A stretch of 43,246 bases of DNA. Source: Phycisphaerales bacterium. Lineage in GTDB: Bacteria > Planctomycetota > Phycisphaerae > Phycisphaerales > UBA1924. Position 1 is the first letter of the stretch, and every line of letters begins with the position of its first letter. A program made the position numbers and the translations under genes. Below are positions 17,464 to 25,620 of this stretch, piece after piece. Where the stretch lies: contig JADLCM010000063.1 in assembly GCA_020847175.1 (NCBI GenBank), positions 1-43,246 on the forward strand, written 5' to 3'. The notes below the pieces were generated by a model that was given only the letters and a program-made list of their open reading frames with translations, was not told where the DNA came from and made no database searches.

Positions 17464-19542
17464 ATGAAGAATTGGCAGGTTTCCACGGCGGCGGGGCTGG
17501 CCCTCGCCGCGTCGGCCCTCGGGCAGGCGGATTTCGACACCCCGCCGGGACTCCAGATCGGCGCTCACCCGTTTATTGAGCATGAAGCACGCTCCGGCGG
17601 GATGAAGAACCTCACCGGAGAGTTGAGCGCGGTCTGGTCCACCATCGTCAGCATCGACGGCGCCAACTGGGTCCGCCTGCGCTTCAGCGAGGGCGTGCTG
17701 CCTGAAACTGCTTCGGGTGATGCGTATCTTCGCATCACCTCGCTTTTTGACGGCGCGGTCCAGACGCTCAACCAGCGGACCCTGGGTGAATGGAACTCCA
17801 CCAGCGCCTATTTCAACGGCGAGAGCGTGCTTGTCGAGCTCATCCTGCCCCCGGGCGATGCCTGGGCCGCGGTCGGCATCGACGGCGCCTGGGCCGGCAT
17901 CCCGGGCGCCAACGAGCCGGAGAGCATCTGCGGCACGGTCGATGATCGCGTGCTCTCCAACGACCCGCGCGCGGCACGGTACCTGCCCGCCGGCTGCACG
18001 GCATGGCTCATCAACGACTTCGGCAAGTGCTTCCTCTCCGCCGGGCACTGCGTCTCGGCCCCGGGCGTCGTCGAGTTCAATGTGCCCCTCTCGTCCTGCG
18101 GTTCGTTCTCGTGCATCCAGCACCCCCCGCCGGAGGACCAGTACTCGCTCGACACCAGCACCCAGCAGACCACTCCGAGCGTGGTCCTCGGCAATGACTG
18201 GACCTACTTCGGCTGCTTCCCCAACAGCGTCACCGGCCTCACCGCCGGAGAGGCGCAGGGCCAGTTCTACAACCTCCCGGCGAGCGTGCCCAGCCCCACC
18301 GGCAGCGAGAACATCCGGATCACCGGCTACGGCTCCACCAGCGCCCCGGTGAACCCGCAGTGGTACCTCGTGCAGAAGACCCACGTCGGCCCCTACACCG
18401 CCGAGAACGGCACGATCCTCCAGTATCGCACCGACACCACGGGCGGAAACTCGGGCTCACCGATCTTGTGGGAGGAGCAGAACCTCGCCCTCGGCATCCA
18501 CACCAACGCCGGCTGCTCCAGCACGGGCGGCGCGAACCAGGGCACCAGCGTTGACCAGGTCGCACTCCGCAACGCTCTGGCGAACGCGCGCGGCTTCTGC
18601 GGCGGCCCGCCCCCCGAGCCCGAGCCCCCCATCTTCATCGCCAGCGCATCCAACAGCAACATCGGCACCCTCTCCCGCGACGACGGCGGGTTCGTCTCCG
18701 CCAAGGCCTCCGGCCTCCAGTGGGACGGCATGGCCTACGACGCCAACACCCGCACGTTCTACCTCTGCACCTTCAACGTCTCCCTCGGCACGCTCCTCTA
18801 CACGCTCGACGAAGACACCATGACCCTGACCCAGCTCGGCGCGGTCTCACCGAGCAACGTCCGCCTCTGGGGCCTCGCCTTCGACCCCAACTCGAACACG
18901 CTCTACGGCGTCAACCAGTCCGGCGGTCAGCTCTACCGAGTCAACACCACCACCCGCGCCGCCACCGCCATCGGCGGCCTCGGCGGGGGCACCATCGGCG
19001 CCATCGACTTTGACGCCGACACCAACACCCTCTACGGCCTCTCCGACCAGTCCGGCGGGTCTCGCCTCCTCCGCATCGACACCACCACCGGCGTGCAGAC
19101 GCTCGTCGGCCTGCTCGGCCCGGGCATCGTCGATTGCGACGGTCTCGCCTGGGCGAGCGACGACGGCATGCTCTACACCGTCGATGACAGCCTCGATCGC
19201 ATGTACCGCATCAACCCCGGCACGGGCGCCGCGACGCTCATCGGCACCGTGAACACGTCGATCGGCACCGGCTACGGCATGGCCGGCGGACGCGCCGGCT
19301 GCGCCGCCGACCTCTCCGGCGCCAGCGACCCCAACGACCCCGCCTACGGCGTGCCCGACGGCAACGCCGACGCCTCCGACTTCTTCTACTTCCTTGACCA
19401 GTTCGTCGGGGGCAATCTCGCGGTCGCCGACCTGACCGGCAGCAGCGACCCCAACGACCCCGCCTACGGCAACCCGGACGGCAGCATCGACGCCTCCGAC
19501 TTCTTCTTCTTCCTCGACATCTTCGTCCAGGGCTGCGATTGA
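17464..19542 (+). CDS. Secreted trypsin-like serine protease with beta-propeller and C-terminal GC-type dockerin
   Basis: 692 aa. The ATG follows GGAGGAAGG, and the signal peptide is MKNWQVSTAAGLALAASALG. The protease domain (about 20-390) shows FLSAGHC with His195, the likely acid in GNDWTYFGCF (Asp245), and TGGNSGSP with Ser330, the chymotrypsin-fold triad in Lys-C/glutamyl-endopeptidase style. A linker PPPEPEPP follows, then repeats with WDGMAYDANTRTFY, LWGLAFDPNSNTLYG and GAIDFDADTNTLYG, a beta-propeller of about 220 residues. The last 80 residues are two copies of the GC-type dockerin module (DLSGASDPNDPAYGVPDG and DLTGSSDPNDPAYGNPDG, each followed by DASDFF). Exported, probably surface-anchored or complexed through the dockerin; the protease substrate is unknown. 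Confidence 0.88.
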   Translation: MKNWQVSTAAGLALAASALGQADFDTPPGLQIGAHPFIEHEARSGGMKNLTGELSAVWSTIVSIDGANWVRLRFSEGVLPETASGDAYLRITSLFDGAVQTLNQRTLGEWNSTSAYFNGESVLVELILPPGDAWAAVGIDGAWAGIPGANEPESICGTVDDRVLSNDPRAARYLPAGCTAWLINDFGKCFLSAGHCVSAPGVVEFNVPLSSCGSFSCIQHPPPEDQYSLDTSTQQTTPSVVLGNDWTYFGCFPNSVTGLTAGEAQGQFYNLPASVPSPTGSENIRITGYGSTSAPVNPQWYLVQKTHVGPYTAENGTILQYRTDTTGGNSGSPILWEEQNLALGIHTNAGCSSTGGANQGTSVDQVALRNALANARGFCGGPPPEPEPPIFIASASNSNIGTLSRDDGGFVSAKASGLQWDGMAYDANTRTFYLCTFNVSLGTLLYTLDEDTMTLTQLGAVSPSNVRLWGLAFDPNSNTLYGVNQSGGQLYRVNTTTRAATAIGGLGGGTIGAIDFDADTNTLYGLSDQSGGSRLLRIDTTTGVQTLVGLLGPGIVDCDGLAWASDDGMLYTVDDSLDRMYRINPGTGAATLIGTVNTSIGTGYGMAGGRAGCAADLSGASDPNDPAYGVPDGNADASDFFYFLDQFVGGNLAVADLTGSSDPNDPAYGNPDGSIDASDFFFFLDIFVQGCD
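19303..19539 (+). other. GC-type dockerin tandem module (protein domain)
   Basis: Encodes two acidic repeats of about 33 residues separated by QFVGGNLAVA. Asp/Asn side chains in S-D-P-N-D-P and P-D-G-x-x-D-x-x-D are spaced as in a calcium-binding EF-hand-like loop. Similar modules end the proteins at 35394-38102 and 41931-43064. Confidence 0.8.
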
Positions 19543-19577
19543 CCCGTCGGCCTCGGCCGACTCTACCTGTGGTCAAG

Positions 19578-19611
19578 CGGGGGCGGGCTTCGGCTCGCCC
19601 CCGTTCTCGTT
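19578..19611 (+). terminator. Rho-independent terminator of dockerin protease gene
   Basis: Stem of about 11 bp closing on a C(TTCG)G tetraloop (19578-19603, one G-T pair), followed by a T-rich tail to 19611. Confidence 0.75.
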
Positions 19612-19647
19612 CCGGCCCCGGGCGGGTGCGCCGGCGCGCCGGGGGCG

Positions 19648-19653
19648 TACACT
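19648..19653 (+). promoter_or_regulatory. -10-like hexamer for leaderless KBL-like gene
   Basis: TACACT, 5 nt, then ATG at 19659. No Shine-Dalgarno is present. Confidence 0.5.
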
Positions 19654-19658
19654 CGCGC

Positions 19659-20975
19659 ATGAGCCACGATTCGATCTTCGACCGGCGCACCGATGATGTG
19701 CTCGCCTCGCTCCGCGCGGGCGGGCAGTACAAGCATCTGCAGATGATCGACTCCCCCATGGATGCGACCATCCGCATGCGCGGGCCGGACGGCAAGACGT
19801 TCGAGGCTCTGTGCTTCTGCTCCAACAACTACCTCGGCCTCGCCAACCACCCCGAAGTCGTCGAGGCCGGCATCGAGGGCCTGCGCCGGTACGGCGCCGG
19901 CACCGCGAGCGTGCGCTTCATCTGCGGCACCTTCACGCCGCACGAACGCCTTGAGGCCCGCATCGCCCGCTACATGGGCACCGAGAGTGCGTACACCTTT
20001 GTGTCGTGCTGGACCGCCAGCGAAGCGATCCTGCCCACCTTCGCCGAGCCCGGAGACATCATCATCTCCGACGAGCTCAACCACGCCTGCATCATCGACG
20101 CCATGCGGCTGGCCACGGTCATCAAGAAGGGCGTCAACAAGGCCGTCTACCGCCACGGCGACCTTGACGCGCTCGAGCAGCGCCTCGCCGAAGCCCGCGA
20201 CGACAAGGACGTCACCGGACAGGTCTGGGTCATCACCGACGGCGTCTTCAGCATGGAGGGCGACATCGCCGACCTCCCGGGCATCCGCGCGCTCTGCAAC
20301 AAGTATGACGCCAAGCTCCTCGTCGATGACTCCCACGGGCACGGCGTCATGGGCGCCTCCGGGCGCGGCACGCACGAGCACTGGGGGATGCTGCATGACG
20401 CCGCCGCCGCGCCTCGCGGTGACGATGCTTCGAAGCAGCGACCCGGCGAGGCCGCATGCCGGCGGGGTGGAGAGGCTCACAACGGCGCGCCGGGGGCGGA
20501 CGCGGTCGATTACTTCACCGGCACGCTCGGCAAGGCCCTCGGCGGCGGCGCGGGCGGATTCGTCGCCGGCGACCGGCGCGGCACCGAACTGCTCATCCAG
20601 CGGGGGCGGCCGACGCTCTTCTCCAACGCCCTGCCCGTCACCGTTGCGTGCAGCGCCGACAAGGCCATCGAGATTCTCATGCGCGAGCCGCAGCGCGTGC
20701 AGCGCCTCAAGAGCAACGTCGCCTACGCCCGCGAGAAGATCCGGGCGGCGGGGTTCAACGTGCTGGAGTCGCCCACGGCGATCTGCCCGATCATCGTGCA
20801 CGACACCGCCAAGGCCATCGCCATGAGCAAGCGGCTGCTGGAGAAGGGCGTGTTCGTGATCGGCTTCGGGTATCCGGTGGTGCCCGAAGGGCACGCGCGG
20901 CTGCGCGTGCAGATCTCCGCCGCCCACACCACGCAGCACATTGATGCGCTGGTGAGTGCGCTCAAGAGCCTGTGA
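19659..20975 (+). CDS. kbl: PLP-dependent alpha-oxoamine synthase family enzyme, 2-amino-3-ketobutyrate CoA ligase-like
   Basis: 438 aa cytoplasmic homodimeric PLP enzyme joining an acyl-CoA to an amino acid (or the reverse). Motifs: CSNNYLGLANHPEV, GAGTASVRFICGTFTPHERL, the PLP-phosphate and ring-stacking region SDELNHACIIDAMRL, ITDGVFSMEGDIADLP, the PLP-nitrogen Asp in LLVDDSHGHGVMG, and the Schiff-base lysine in GTLGKALGGGAGG (Lys292). LNHACIIDAMRL and VFSMEGDIADLPGI fit 2-amino-3-ketobutyrate CoA ligase better than BioF or serine palmitoyltransferase, but there is no threonine dehydrogenase beside it. An insert of about 38 residues, Ala/Gly/Arg-rich, sits between GRGTHEHWG and VDYFTGTLGK, where E. 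coli Kbl has only a short link. Confidence 0.82.
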   Translation: MSHDSIFDRRTDDVLASLRAGGQYKHLQMIDSPMDATIRMRGPDGKTFEALCFCSNNYLGLANHPEVVEAGIEGLRRYGAGTASVRFICGTFTPHERLEARIARYMGTESAYTFVSCWTASEAILPTFAEPGDIIISDELNHACIIDAMRLATVIKKGVNKAVYRHGDLDALEQRLAEARDDKDVTGQVWVITDGVFSMEGDIADLPGIRALCNKYDAKLLVDDSHGHGVMGASGRGTHEHWGMLHDAAAAPRGDDASKQRPGEAACRRGGEAHNGAPGADAVDYFTGTLGKALGGGAGGFVAGDRRGTELLIQRGRPTLFSNALPVTVACSADKAIEILMREPQRVQRLKSNVAYAREKIRAAGFNVLESPTAICPIIVHDTAKAIAMSKRLLEKGVFVIGFGYPVVPEGHARLRVQISAAHTTQHIDALVSALKSL

Positions 20976-21024
20976 TATCGGGCTCGTGACCAAGGCGTGA
21001 CGAACGGCGCCGAGCCTGGCGCAG

Positions 21025-21030
21025 TAGGCT
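21025..21030 (+). promoter_or_regulatory. Candidate -10 element for exported hypothetical gene
   Basis: TAGGCT about 39 nt before the ATG at 21070, giving a short leader that contains GGAGG. Confidence 0.35.
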
Positions 21031-21069
21031 CTTGCATGCCGCCTCTCTCCGGCGGCGTGGAGGCATCGC

Positions 21070-21690
21070 ATGTCGCGCCCACGCTCACTCGGTTCACGTG
21101 GCTCACGAGTCGCACCCGTCATGGTCATGCTGGTTGCGGGGGTGGGGCTGAGCGCCTTCGCCCGCCAGCCCCAGCCGCCGCTGCCGCCGGGCATTCCCGT
21201 GCCCCAGGTCGCTCCGGAGCAGGCGCCGGGTGAGGGCCTCAAGGCGCTGGTGTCGATGCACGGCCCGCGCAGTGCGTTCCCAGAGGCGCGCTACGTGCGT
21301 GTGATGGATGCGGAGACCTTCGCGACCATGTGGGCGATGCACGTGGGCGATGACCCGGACGACAACTTCCGCGCCTCGCGCGCCTACCCCGAGATCGACT
21401 TCACCCGCTGCATGGTCATCGCCTACTTCCGCGGGCCCAGTGTCAACAACGACGGCGAGATCATCGACTCCGTCACGCCCACCGGGGGCGGCATCCGCAT
21501 CCGCTTCGACAGCCTCACTTATCAAACGATGCCACGCGGCGAAGCAGACCGTCGTCTGTCCTGCCGCCCCTTCGGCATCTGGGTGCTGCCCCGCGACGAG
21601 GGCGAGGTGATCATCGAGGAGAACACGCAGGGGCTGCTCAGCCAGCCGCCGGTCTGGACGCGGCAGATCCGCTTCGAGCGGTTTCATTGA
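21070..21690 (+). CDS. Exported protein of unknown function
   Basis: 206 aa. The ATG follows GGAGG (21059-21063) at 6 nt. The N terminus is Arg-rich followed by VAPVMVMLVAGVGLSAFA, a plausible signal peptide, then a Pro/Gln-rich linker. The body includes EARYVRVMDAETFATMWAMH, FTRCMVIAYFRGP and RPFGIWVLPRDEGEVIIEEN. This alternating strand pattern resembles small periplasmic beta-sandwich proteins, but I do not recognise a family. Its own -10 and Shine-Dalgarno suggest a single-gene unit. Confidence 0.65.
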   Translation: MSRPRSLGSRGSRVAPVMVMLVAGVGLSAFARQPQPPLPPGIPVPQVAPEQAPGEGLKALVSMHGPRSAFPEARYVRVMDAETFATMWAMHVGDDPDDNFRASRAYPEIDFTRCMVIAYFRGPSVNNDGEIIDSVTPTGGGIRIRFDSLTYQTMPRGEADRRLSCRPFGIWVLPRDEGEVIIEENTQGLLSQPPVWTRQIRFERFH

Positions 21691-22105
21691 CGCGGCGGAG
21701 TGGCCGCGCGTGAGCGAAGAGGTGCTCTCTCCGCCCTCGCCCCACCGGGGGGAGGGTGCCGGCGCAGCCGGCGGGTGAGAGGTCGCCTCTTGGTGGCCTG
21801 GTCCGCTGAGCCGCGGCTCTGTGCCGGGGTCCGACGGCACGCCGTGCCAACATCTCTTCTTCCTTCAGAGCCTCGCGCATCGCGTGTGCTTCGTGCCTTC
21901 GATCACCGGTCTTCCGATGATCCGTGCGTCCCCAAATCGGGCAAATGTTCGATCGCCGGGCACCGATCGCCGCAGGAACCGGCGATCAATGGCGGATTTC
22001 CGGAGGGCATCGGCACGGAGTGCGACCGACCTCGGCGCAGAGCCCGGAGTAGGCCGCTCCCTCACAGTCGCGGCTCGTCAGAGTCAACCCCGGAATCCGC
22101 GTGCG
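21691..22105. other. 415-bp intergenic region with palindromic unit
   Basis: Lies between converging genes. 21734-21756 forms a 10-bp hairpin with one mismatch, and 21758-21772 a 6-bp hairpin with a 3-nt loop; complementary CTCTC/GAGAG flanks (21725-21730, 21777-21782) could enclose both. This looks like a REP-type intergenic palindrome and may serve as terminator. The rest (21790-22105) is somewhat lower in GC and holds no gene I can support. Confidence 0.4.
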
Positions 22106-23302
22106 TCACTCCGGCGTCGCGGCTCGCAGCGCAATCAGGGCGTACGCCGTGATGAGCACCGGGTTGTTCTCCATCCAGCGGTCATCGACGCTGCGGAAAC
22201 TCCCGTCCTCGTTCTGCAGCGCGGCGAGGCGATCGACCAGGTCGTTGGCCCAGTCGCGCGTCGCGGGCGTGTCCCCTTCCAGCACGTCCACCCCGTCGTT
22301 CCGCGCCCCGCTCAGCCGCCGCCCCGAGGCGTCCATCGCGCGCCCGAAGGTCATGAGGTAGTAATAGAGCCCGTCGGTGCCGACGCCCGGGTTCTCCTCC
22401 AGCGTGTAGTTGCGGCTGATCCAGCCCTTCGCCGCCACCACCCGCGGATCATCCGGCGCCAGACGCGCGTACGCGAAACTCTTGAACCCCGCGTACGTCA
22501 TCGACCCGTACGCCCGCAGGCGGCTCGCGACCGTGCCGTCCGAGAGCGTCTCTTCGATCATCGGCCCCTTGCTCTCCCCCGCCCCCGGGCTCGCCTCGTT
22601 GGGGCCCGTCGAGTAGACGAACCCGCCCTGGCGCGACCCGTCCGCGAAGGCCTGGTCATTCGTCGCGTCCAGCATCTGGGTGCGGCTGAGAAAAACCACC
22701 GCCCGCTTCACCGCCGGGTCATCGTGCGCGACGCCCGCATCCTGCAGCGCCTGGAGAAAGAAGTTGAGGTTCGAGTTGTCCGGGCGCCCGCCGCTGCCGT
22801 ATCCGACGCCCCCGTAGAACGGATGGTCGGGACCGACAGGCTTGGTCTGGGTGCCCGCTTCGCCGCTGGTCGCGGCGGTTTCGCCGTACTGCAATGTCCG
22901 GAGAAAACCCACGCCCGTCCCCACAGCCGCCTTGGCCTCTTCGCCTTCGAGCAGCGTGAGCGCCGAAACGCAGATCGCCGTGTTGTAACTGGGCAGGATT
23001 CGGTCGTAGATGCCGCCGTCGGGCTGGCGGAACTTGAGGATGTACGCGGCGGACCCCGTGACCAGCGGATCGGCCGGGTCAACGTTGTGATCCAGCAGCG
23101 CCCCCGTGAGCACCAGCCCCGTGATCGCAGGCAGGTTGGGCCCCTGCGGATTGACGACGAACCCGCCCGATGCGTCCTGCTGCGCCCGCAGGTAGGCGAT
23201 GGACTTCTCGATCATCGCCTCGGCCCTGGCCCGGTGCGCCTCGTCAATCGCCAGCACGGGAGACGCGGCCAGGGCCGCAACGGTGATGATGCGCTTCAAC
23301 AT
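22106..23302 (-). CDS. Exported prenyltransferase/squalene oxidase-repeat protein
   Basis: 398 aa with signal peptide MLKRIITVAALAASPVLA. It is built of alpha/alpha-barrel repeats with QQDASGGF, FRQPDGGIYD and LQNEDGSFRS (variants of the Q-x-x-D/S-G-G-W/F motif). FYGGVGYGSGGRPDNSNLNF and AYGSMTYAGFKSFAYA lie on the inner face. The catalytic DxDD of squalene-hopene cyclases and the DCTAE of lanosterol-type cyclases are absent, and the protein is exported, so it is probably not a cyclase. Similar exported proteins are common in planctomycetes and their role is unknown. The ATG at 23302 follows TATTCT by 5 nt. Upstream in-frame codons overlap the divergent phosphatase gene and are rejected. Confidence 0.8.
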   Translation of the reverse strand: MLKRIITVAALAASPVLAIDEAHRARAEAMIEKSIAYLRAQQDASGGFVVNPQGPNLPAITGLVLTGALLDHNVDPADPLVTGSAAYILKFRQPDGGIYDRILPSYNTAICVSALTLLEGEEAKAAVGTGVGFLRTLQYGETAATSGEAGTQTKPVGPDHPFYGGVGYGSGGRPDNSNLNFFLQALQDAGVAHDDPAVKRAVVFLSRTQMLDATNDQAFADGSRQGGFVYSTGPNEASPGAGESKGPMIEETLSDGTVASRLRAYGSMTYAGFKSFAYARLAPDDPRVVAAKGWISRNYTLEENPGVGTDGLYYYLMTFGRAMDASGRRLSGARNDGVDVLEGDTPATRDWANDLVDRLAALQNEDGSFRSVDDRWMENNPVLITAYALIALRAATPE

Positions 23303-23307
23303 GCCCA

Positions 23308-23313
23308 AGAATA
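23308..23313 (-). promoter_or_regulatory. -10-like hexamer for leaderless squalene-repeat gene
   Basis: Minus strand TATTCT, 5 nt, then ATG at 23302; no Shine-Dalgarno. Confidence 0.5.
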
Positions 23314-23413
23314 GCGTGAGCCCCCGCGCCGGTTGCGGTTCCCCTCGCTCCGCCTCCTCAACGCCTCGCCTTGTCAATGACACCCTGCCCTGCGCGGGGC
23401 CGGAGCCCCCCGC

Positions 23414-23419
23414 TACGCT
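23414..23419 (+). promoter_or_regulatory. -10-like hexamer for leaderless gmhB-like gene
   Basis: TACGCT, 6 nt, then ATG at 23426; no Shine-Dalgarno. Identical to the hexamer before the OppA-like gene, with the same spacing. Confidence 0.5.
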
Positions 23420-23425
23420 CCACGC

Positions 23426-24274
23426 ATGACCGCCGCCGTCTTTCTCGACCGCGACGACACCCTCATCGACTCCTCCGGCGTCACTTGGCGACCCGGCGAG
23501 CGCCCCGGCGACCTCGCCGACCCCGCCCGCGTCCGCCTTCTCCCCGGCGCCCGCGAAGGGTGCGGCATCCTCAAGGCCGCGGGCTTCACCCTCGTCGTCA
23601 TCACCAACCAGGGCCTCGTCGCCCGCGCCGGAGGCACCCTCGACGACGTAGAGGCCGTGCATGACCGCCTCCGCGAACTCATGATCGACGACACCCCCGA
23701 CTCGCTGGGCGGCACGCTCATCGACGCAGCCTACTACTGCCCTTTTTACCCCCAGGGCGCCGTGCCGCGCTTCGCGCGCGAGCACGACTGGCGCAAGCCC
23801 GCGCCGGGCATGATCCGCGCCGCCGCCCGTGACCTCGACCTGAATCTCGCCGAGTCGTGGATGATCGGCGATGCGCCGCGCGACCTCGAAAGCGCTCTCG
23901 CGGCGGGCATCGCCCCCCAGCGCTGTCTCCTGCTCAAACGCGATGTCCCGGACCTGCTCGGGGCCGCCCTCACCATTCTCGCCCGGCGCGCCGCCAGCGG
24001 CGCTGAATCCGTCGCCCGTCTCGCCGCGGGCTTCGGCGAACCCCTGCGCGATCCGCGCGTGCGTGAGACCGTGCTCGCGGCGGCCCGCGCCATCGCCGAG
24101 CGCACCGGCGTCACGCTGCTCGATCTCCGCGCCACCGAAACAATGGTGGAGGCCCGTCTCGCCGGGTCGCGCGTGGCGGCACTCGGGTTCGCCGCGGAAC
24201 TCCGGCGCCACACCAACCGCTGGCACGAGGCCCGGTACGGGGCCCCGCTCTGGCCCGACGAGGCCAGGCCGTGA
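23426..24274 (+). CDS. gmhB: HAD-IIIA phosphatase, heptose-bisphosphate phosphatase (GmhB)-like, with C-terminal extension
   Basis: 282 aa. HAD motif I is FLDRDDTLI, motif II VVITNQ, motif III lysine in DWRKPAPGMI and motif IV MIGDAPRDLESA. The order and DDT form match the GmhB/histidinol-phosphatase group, which removes the 7-phosphate from heptose-1,7-bisphosphate on the way to ADP-heptose. The Cys/His zinc loop usual before the RKP motif is reduced to one Cys (YYCPFYPQG). Residues from about 170 on are an extra helical region of some 110 residues of unknown role (GVTLLDLRATETMVEAR; HTNRWHEARYGAPLW). The stop overlaps the GT9 start (GTGA), supporting a lipopolysaccharide-core role. Confidence 0.75.
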   Translation: MTAAVFLDRDDTLIDSSGVTWRPGERPGDLADPARVRLLPGAREGCGILKAAGFTLVVITNQGLVARAGGTLDDVEAVHDRLRELMIDDTPDSLGGTLIDAAYYCPFYPQGAVPRFAREHDWRKPAPGMIRAAARDLDLNLAESWMIGDAPRDLESALAAGIAPQRCLLLKRDVPDLLGAALTILARRAASGAESVARLAAGFGEPLRDPRVRETVLAAARAIAERTGVTLLDLRATETMVEARLAGSRVAALGFAAELRRHTNRWHEARYGAPLWPDEARP

Positions 24275-25473
24275 GCGGCGTCCGACGGCTCCTGGTCATC
24301 TGCCCTTCGTGGGTGGGCGACGCCGCCATGGCGACCCCCGCGCTCTCCCTGCTCCGCGAGCGGATGCCCGGGGCCTTCATCGGTGCGCTCGCCCGCCCGG
24401 GCATCGACCAGGTCTACGAGGGCTCACCCTGGTTCGACGAGGTCCACGTCGATCGCGCCGCCGGCATGATGGGCCCCAAGTTCGCCGCCAACAAGATTCG
24501 CGCCCGCAACTACGAGGCCGCGCTGCTGCTCTCGAACTCGCTGCGCACCGCGATCACTGCCCGGCTCGCGGGCATCCCGCGCCGGGTGGGCTACGACCGT
24601 GACGGACGGGGCCTGCTCCTCTCGCAGCGCCTGCACGCCCCGCGCGCGGGCCGGGCCTGGGCCGTCGTTCCGGCGGTCACGTACTACTGGCACGGCGCGA
24701 CGCGCCTGCTCCACCCCGAACTCCCCGCCGCCCTCGACGCCGATGCGCCCCTGCCCGACCGGCCCATGCGCCTGGGCGTTTCACCCGGGCAGGAATCTGA
24801 AGCCCGGGCGGCGCTCGCGCGACTGCTCGCGCCCCACGGCCCGCCCGCCGAACTCACCCAGGGCAACCCGCTCATCCGCGAGCCCGTGGTTTTTCTCTGC
24901 CCCGGAGGAAATGACCCCGCCAAGCGCTGGCCCGCCGAGCGCTTCGCAGACCTTGCGAACCGAATTGTCCTGCACACGCCCGCCGTCATCGTCATCACGG
25001 GCTCGCCTGCCGAGGCCGACCTGACCGCGACCATCGTCCGCGAAGCCCTCAAACAGGGGGCTCCGCCCGATCGCTTCATTGACTTTGCCGCGGCCGGGCT
25101 TTCTCTCGGAGGAGTCAAGGCGGCACTCGCCGGGGCGTCGCTCCTCATTTCCAACGACACCGGCCCGCGCCACCTTGCTGCATCGCTGGGGGTTCCACTG
25201 GTGAGCCTGTTCGGACCGACGGACCGGCGCTGGGCGCGGATCGTCGGCATCGCACCCGAGGTTGAAGTGCTCGCCGACCCGACCTTGCCGCCGGACCAGT
25301 CGGCCAACGACCACCCGGAGCGCTGTGCCATGACCCGGATCGAGCCGGACCGTGCGTGGGAAGCAGCGCGGCACCTGCTGACCCAGAGCCCGGCACGCCC
25401 CTGGGAAGACCTCTGGACCGAGCGTGCAGCGCACCGTTGCCACGCCGGAACCAACCCGGCGCCGGGTTCTTGA
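24271..25473 (+). CDS. waaF: Glycosyltransferase family 9, ADP-heptose:LPS heptosyltransferase-like
   Basis: 400 aa GT-B enzyme adding heptose to a lipopolysaccharide core at the inner membrane. The N terminus RRLLVICPSWVGDAAMATPA is the family pattern (W-V-G-D). The second domain has VFLCPGGNDPAKRWPAERFA and the donor-binding LLISNDTGPRHLAASLGVPL and VSLFGPTD. DHPERCAMTRI matches the Cys-containing stretch of RfaF. GTG 24271 overlaps the phosphatase stop. The 3' end contains a 16-bp palindrome and, in the last bases, the -35 of the tRNA promoter. Which heptose position it modifies is unknown, so the symbol is by closest pattern only. Confidence 0.82.
   Translation: MSGVRRLLVICPSWVGDAAMATPALSLLRERMPGAFIGALARPGIDQVYEGSPWFDEVHVDRAAGMMGPKFAANKIRARNYEAALLLSNSLRTAITARLAGIPRRVGYDRDGRGLLLSQRLHAPRAGRAWAVVPAVTYYWHGATRLLHPELPAALDADAPLPDRPMRLGVSPGQESEARAALARLLAPHGPPAELTQGNPLIREPVVFLCPGGNDPAKRWPAERFADLANRIVLHTPAVIVITGSPAEADLTATIVREALKQGAPPDRFIDFAAAGLSLGGVKAALAGASLLISNDTGPRHLAASLGVPLVSLFGPTDRRWARIVGIAPEVEVLADPTLPPDQSANDHPERCAMTRIEPDRAWEAARHLLTQSPARPWEDLWTERAAHRCHAGTNPAPGS
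25453..25468 (+). terminator. 16-bp palindrome at the 3' end of the GT9 gene
   Basis: Perfect palindrome inside the last codons, followed by CTTGA. It could pause or end the upstream transcript just before the tRNA promoter. Confidence 0.4.
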
Positions 25474-25497
25474 CCGAACCGGCGGAAGTTCTACCAT
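25470..25497 (+). promoter_or_regulatory. Promoter of tRNA-Ala
   Basis: TTGACC (25470-25475), 16-bp spacer, TACCAT (25492-25497). The start point would be about 30 nt before the mature tRNA. The -35 box includes the TGA stop of the GT9 gene. Confidence 0.6.
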
Positions 25498-25533
25498 GCC
25501 TCGCCGTCGCCTCCGGGCGCTCGGCGACATCCC

Positions 25534-25608
25534 GGGGGCATAGCTCAGTTTTGGTAGAGCGCATCCATGGCATGGATGAGGTCAGGGGTTCGAGTCCCCT
25601 TGCCTCCA
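25534..25608 (+). tRNA. tRNA-Ala (anticodon GGC)
   Basis: 75-nt cloverleaf: acceptor 25534-25540 pairs with 25601-25607 and contains the G3-U70 wobble that defines tRNA-Ala. D-stem 25543-25546 pairs with 25557-25560, and anticodon stem 25562-25566 with 25574-25578. The anticodon GGC is at 25569-25571 and reads GCC/GCU. T-stem 25584-25588 pairs with 25596-25600 around TTCGAGT. Discriminator A is at 25608. CCA is not encoded. Confidence 0.97.
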
Positions 25609-25620
25609 CTTCGGGAAGAG

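Noticed and set aside
23303..24226. N-terminal extension of the squalene-repeat protein
   Set aside because: The extension is antisense to the GmhB-like gene and lacks motifs; signal peptide and -10 element place the start at 23302.
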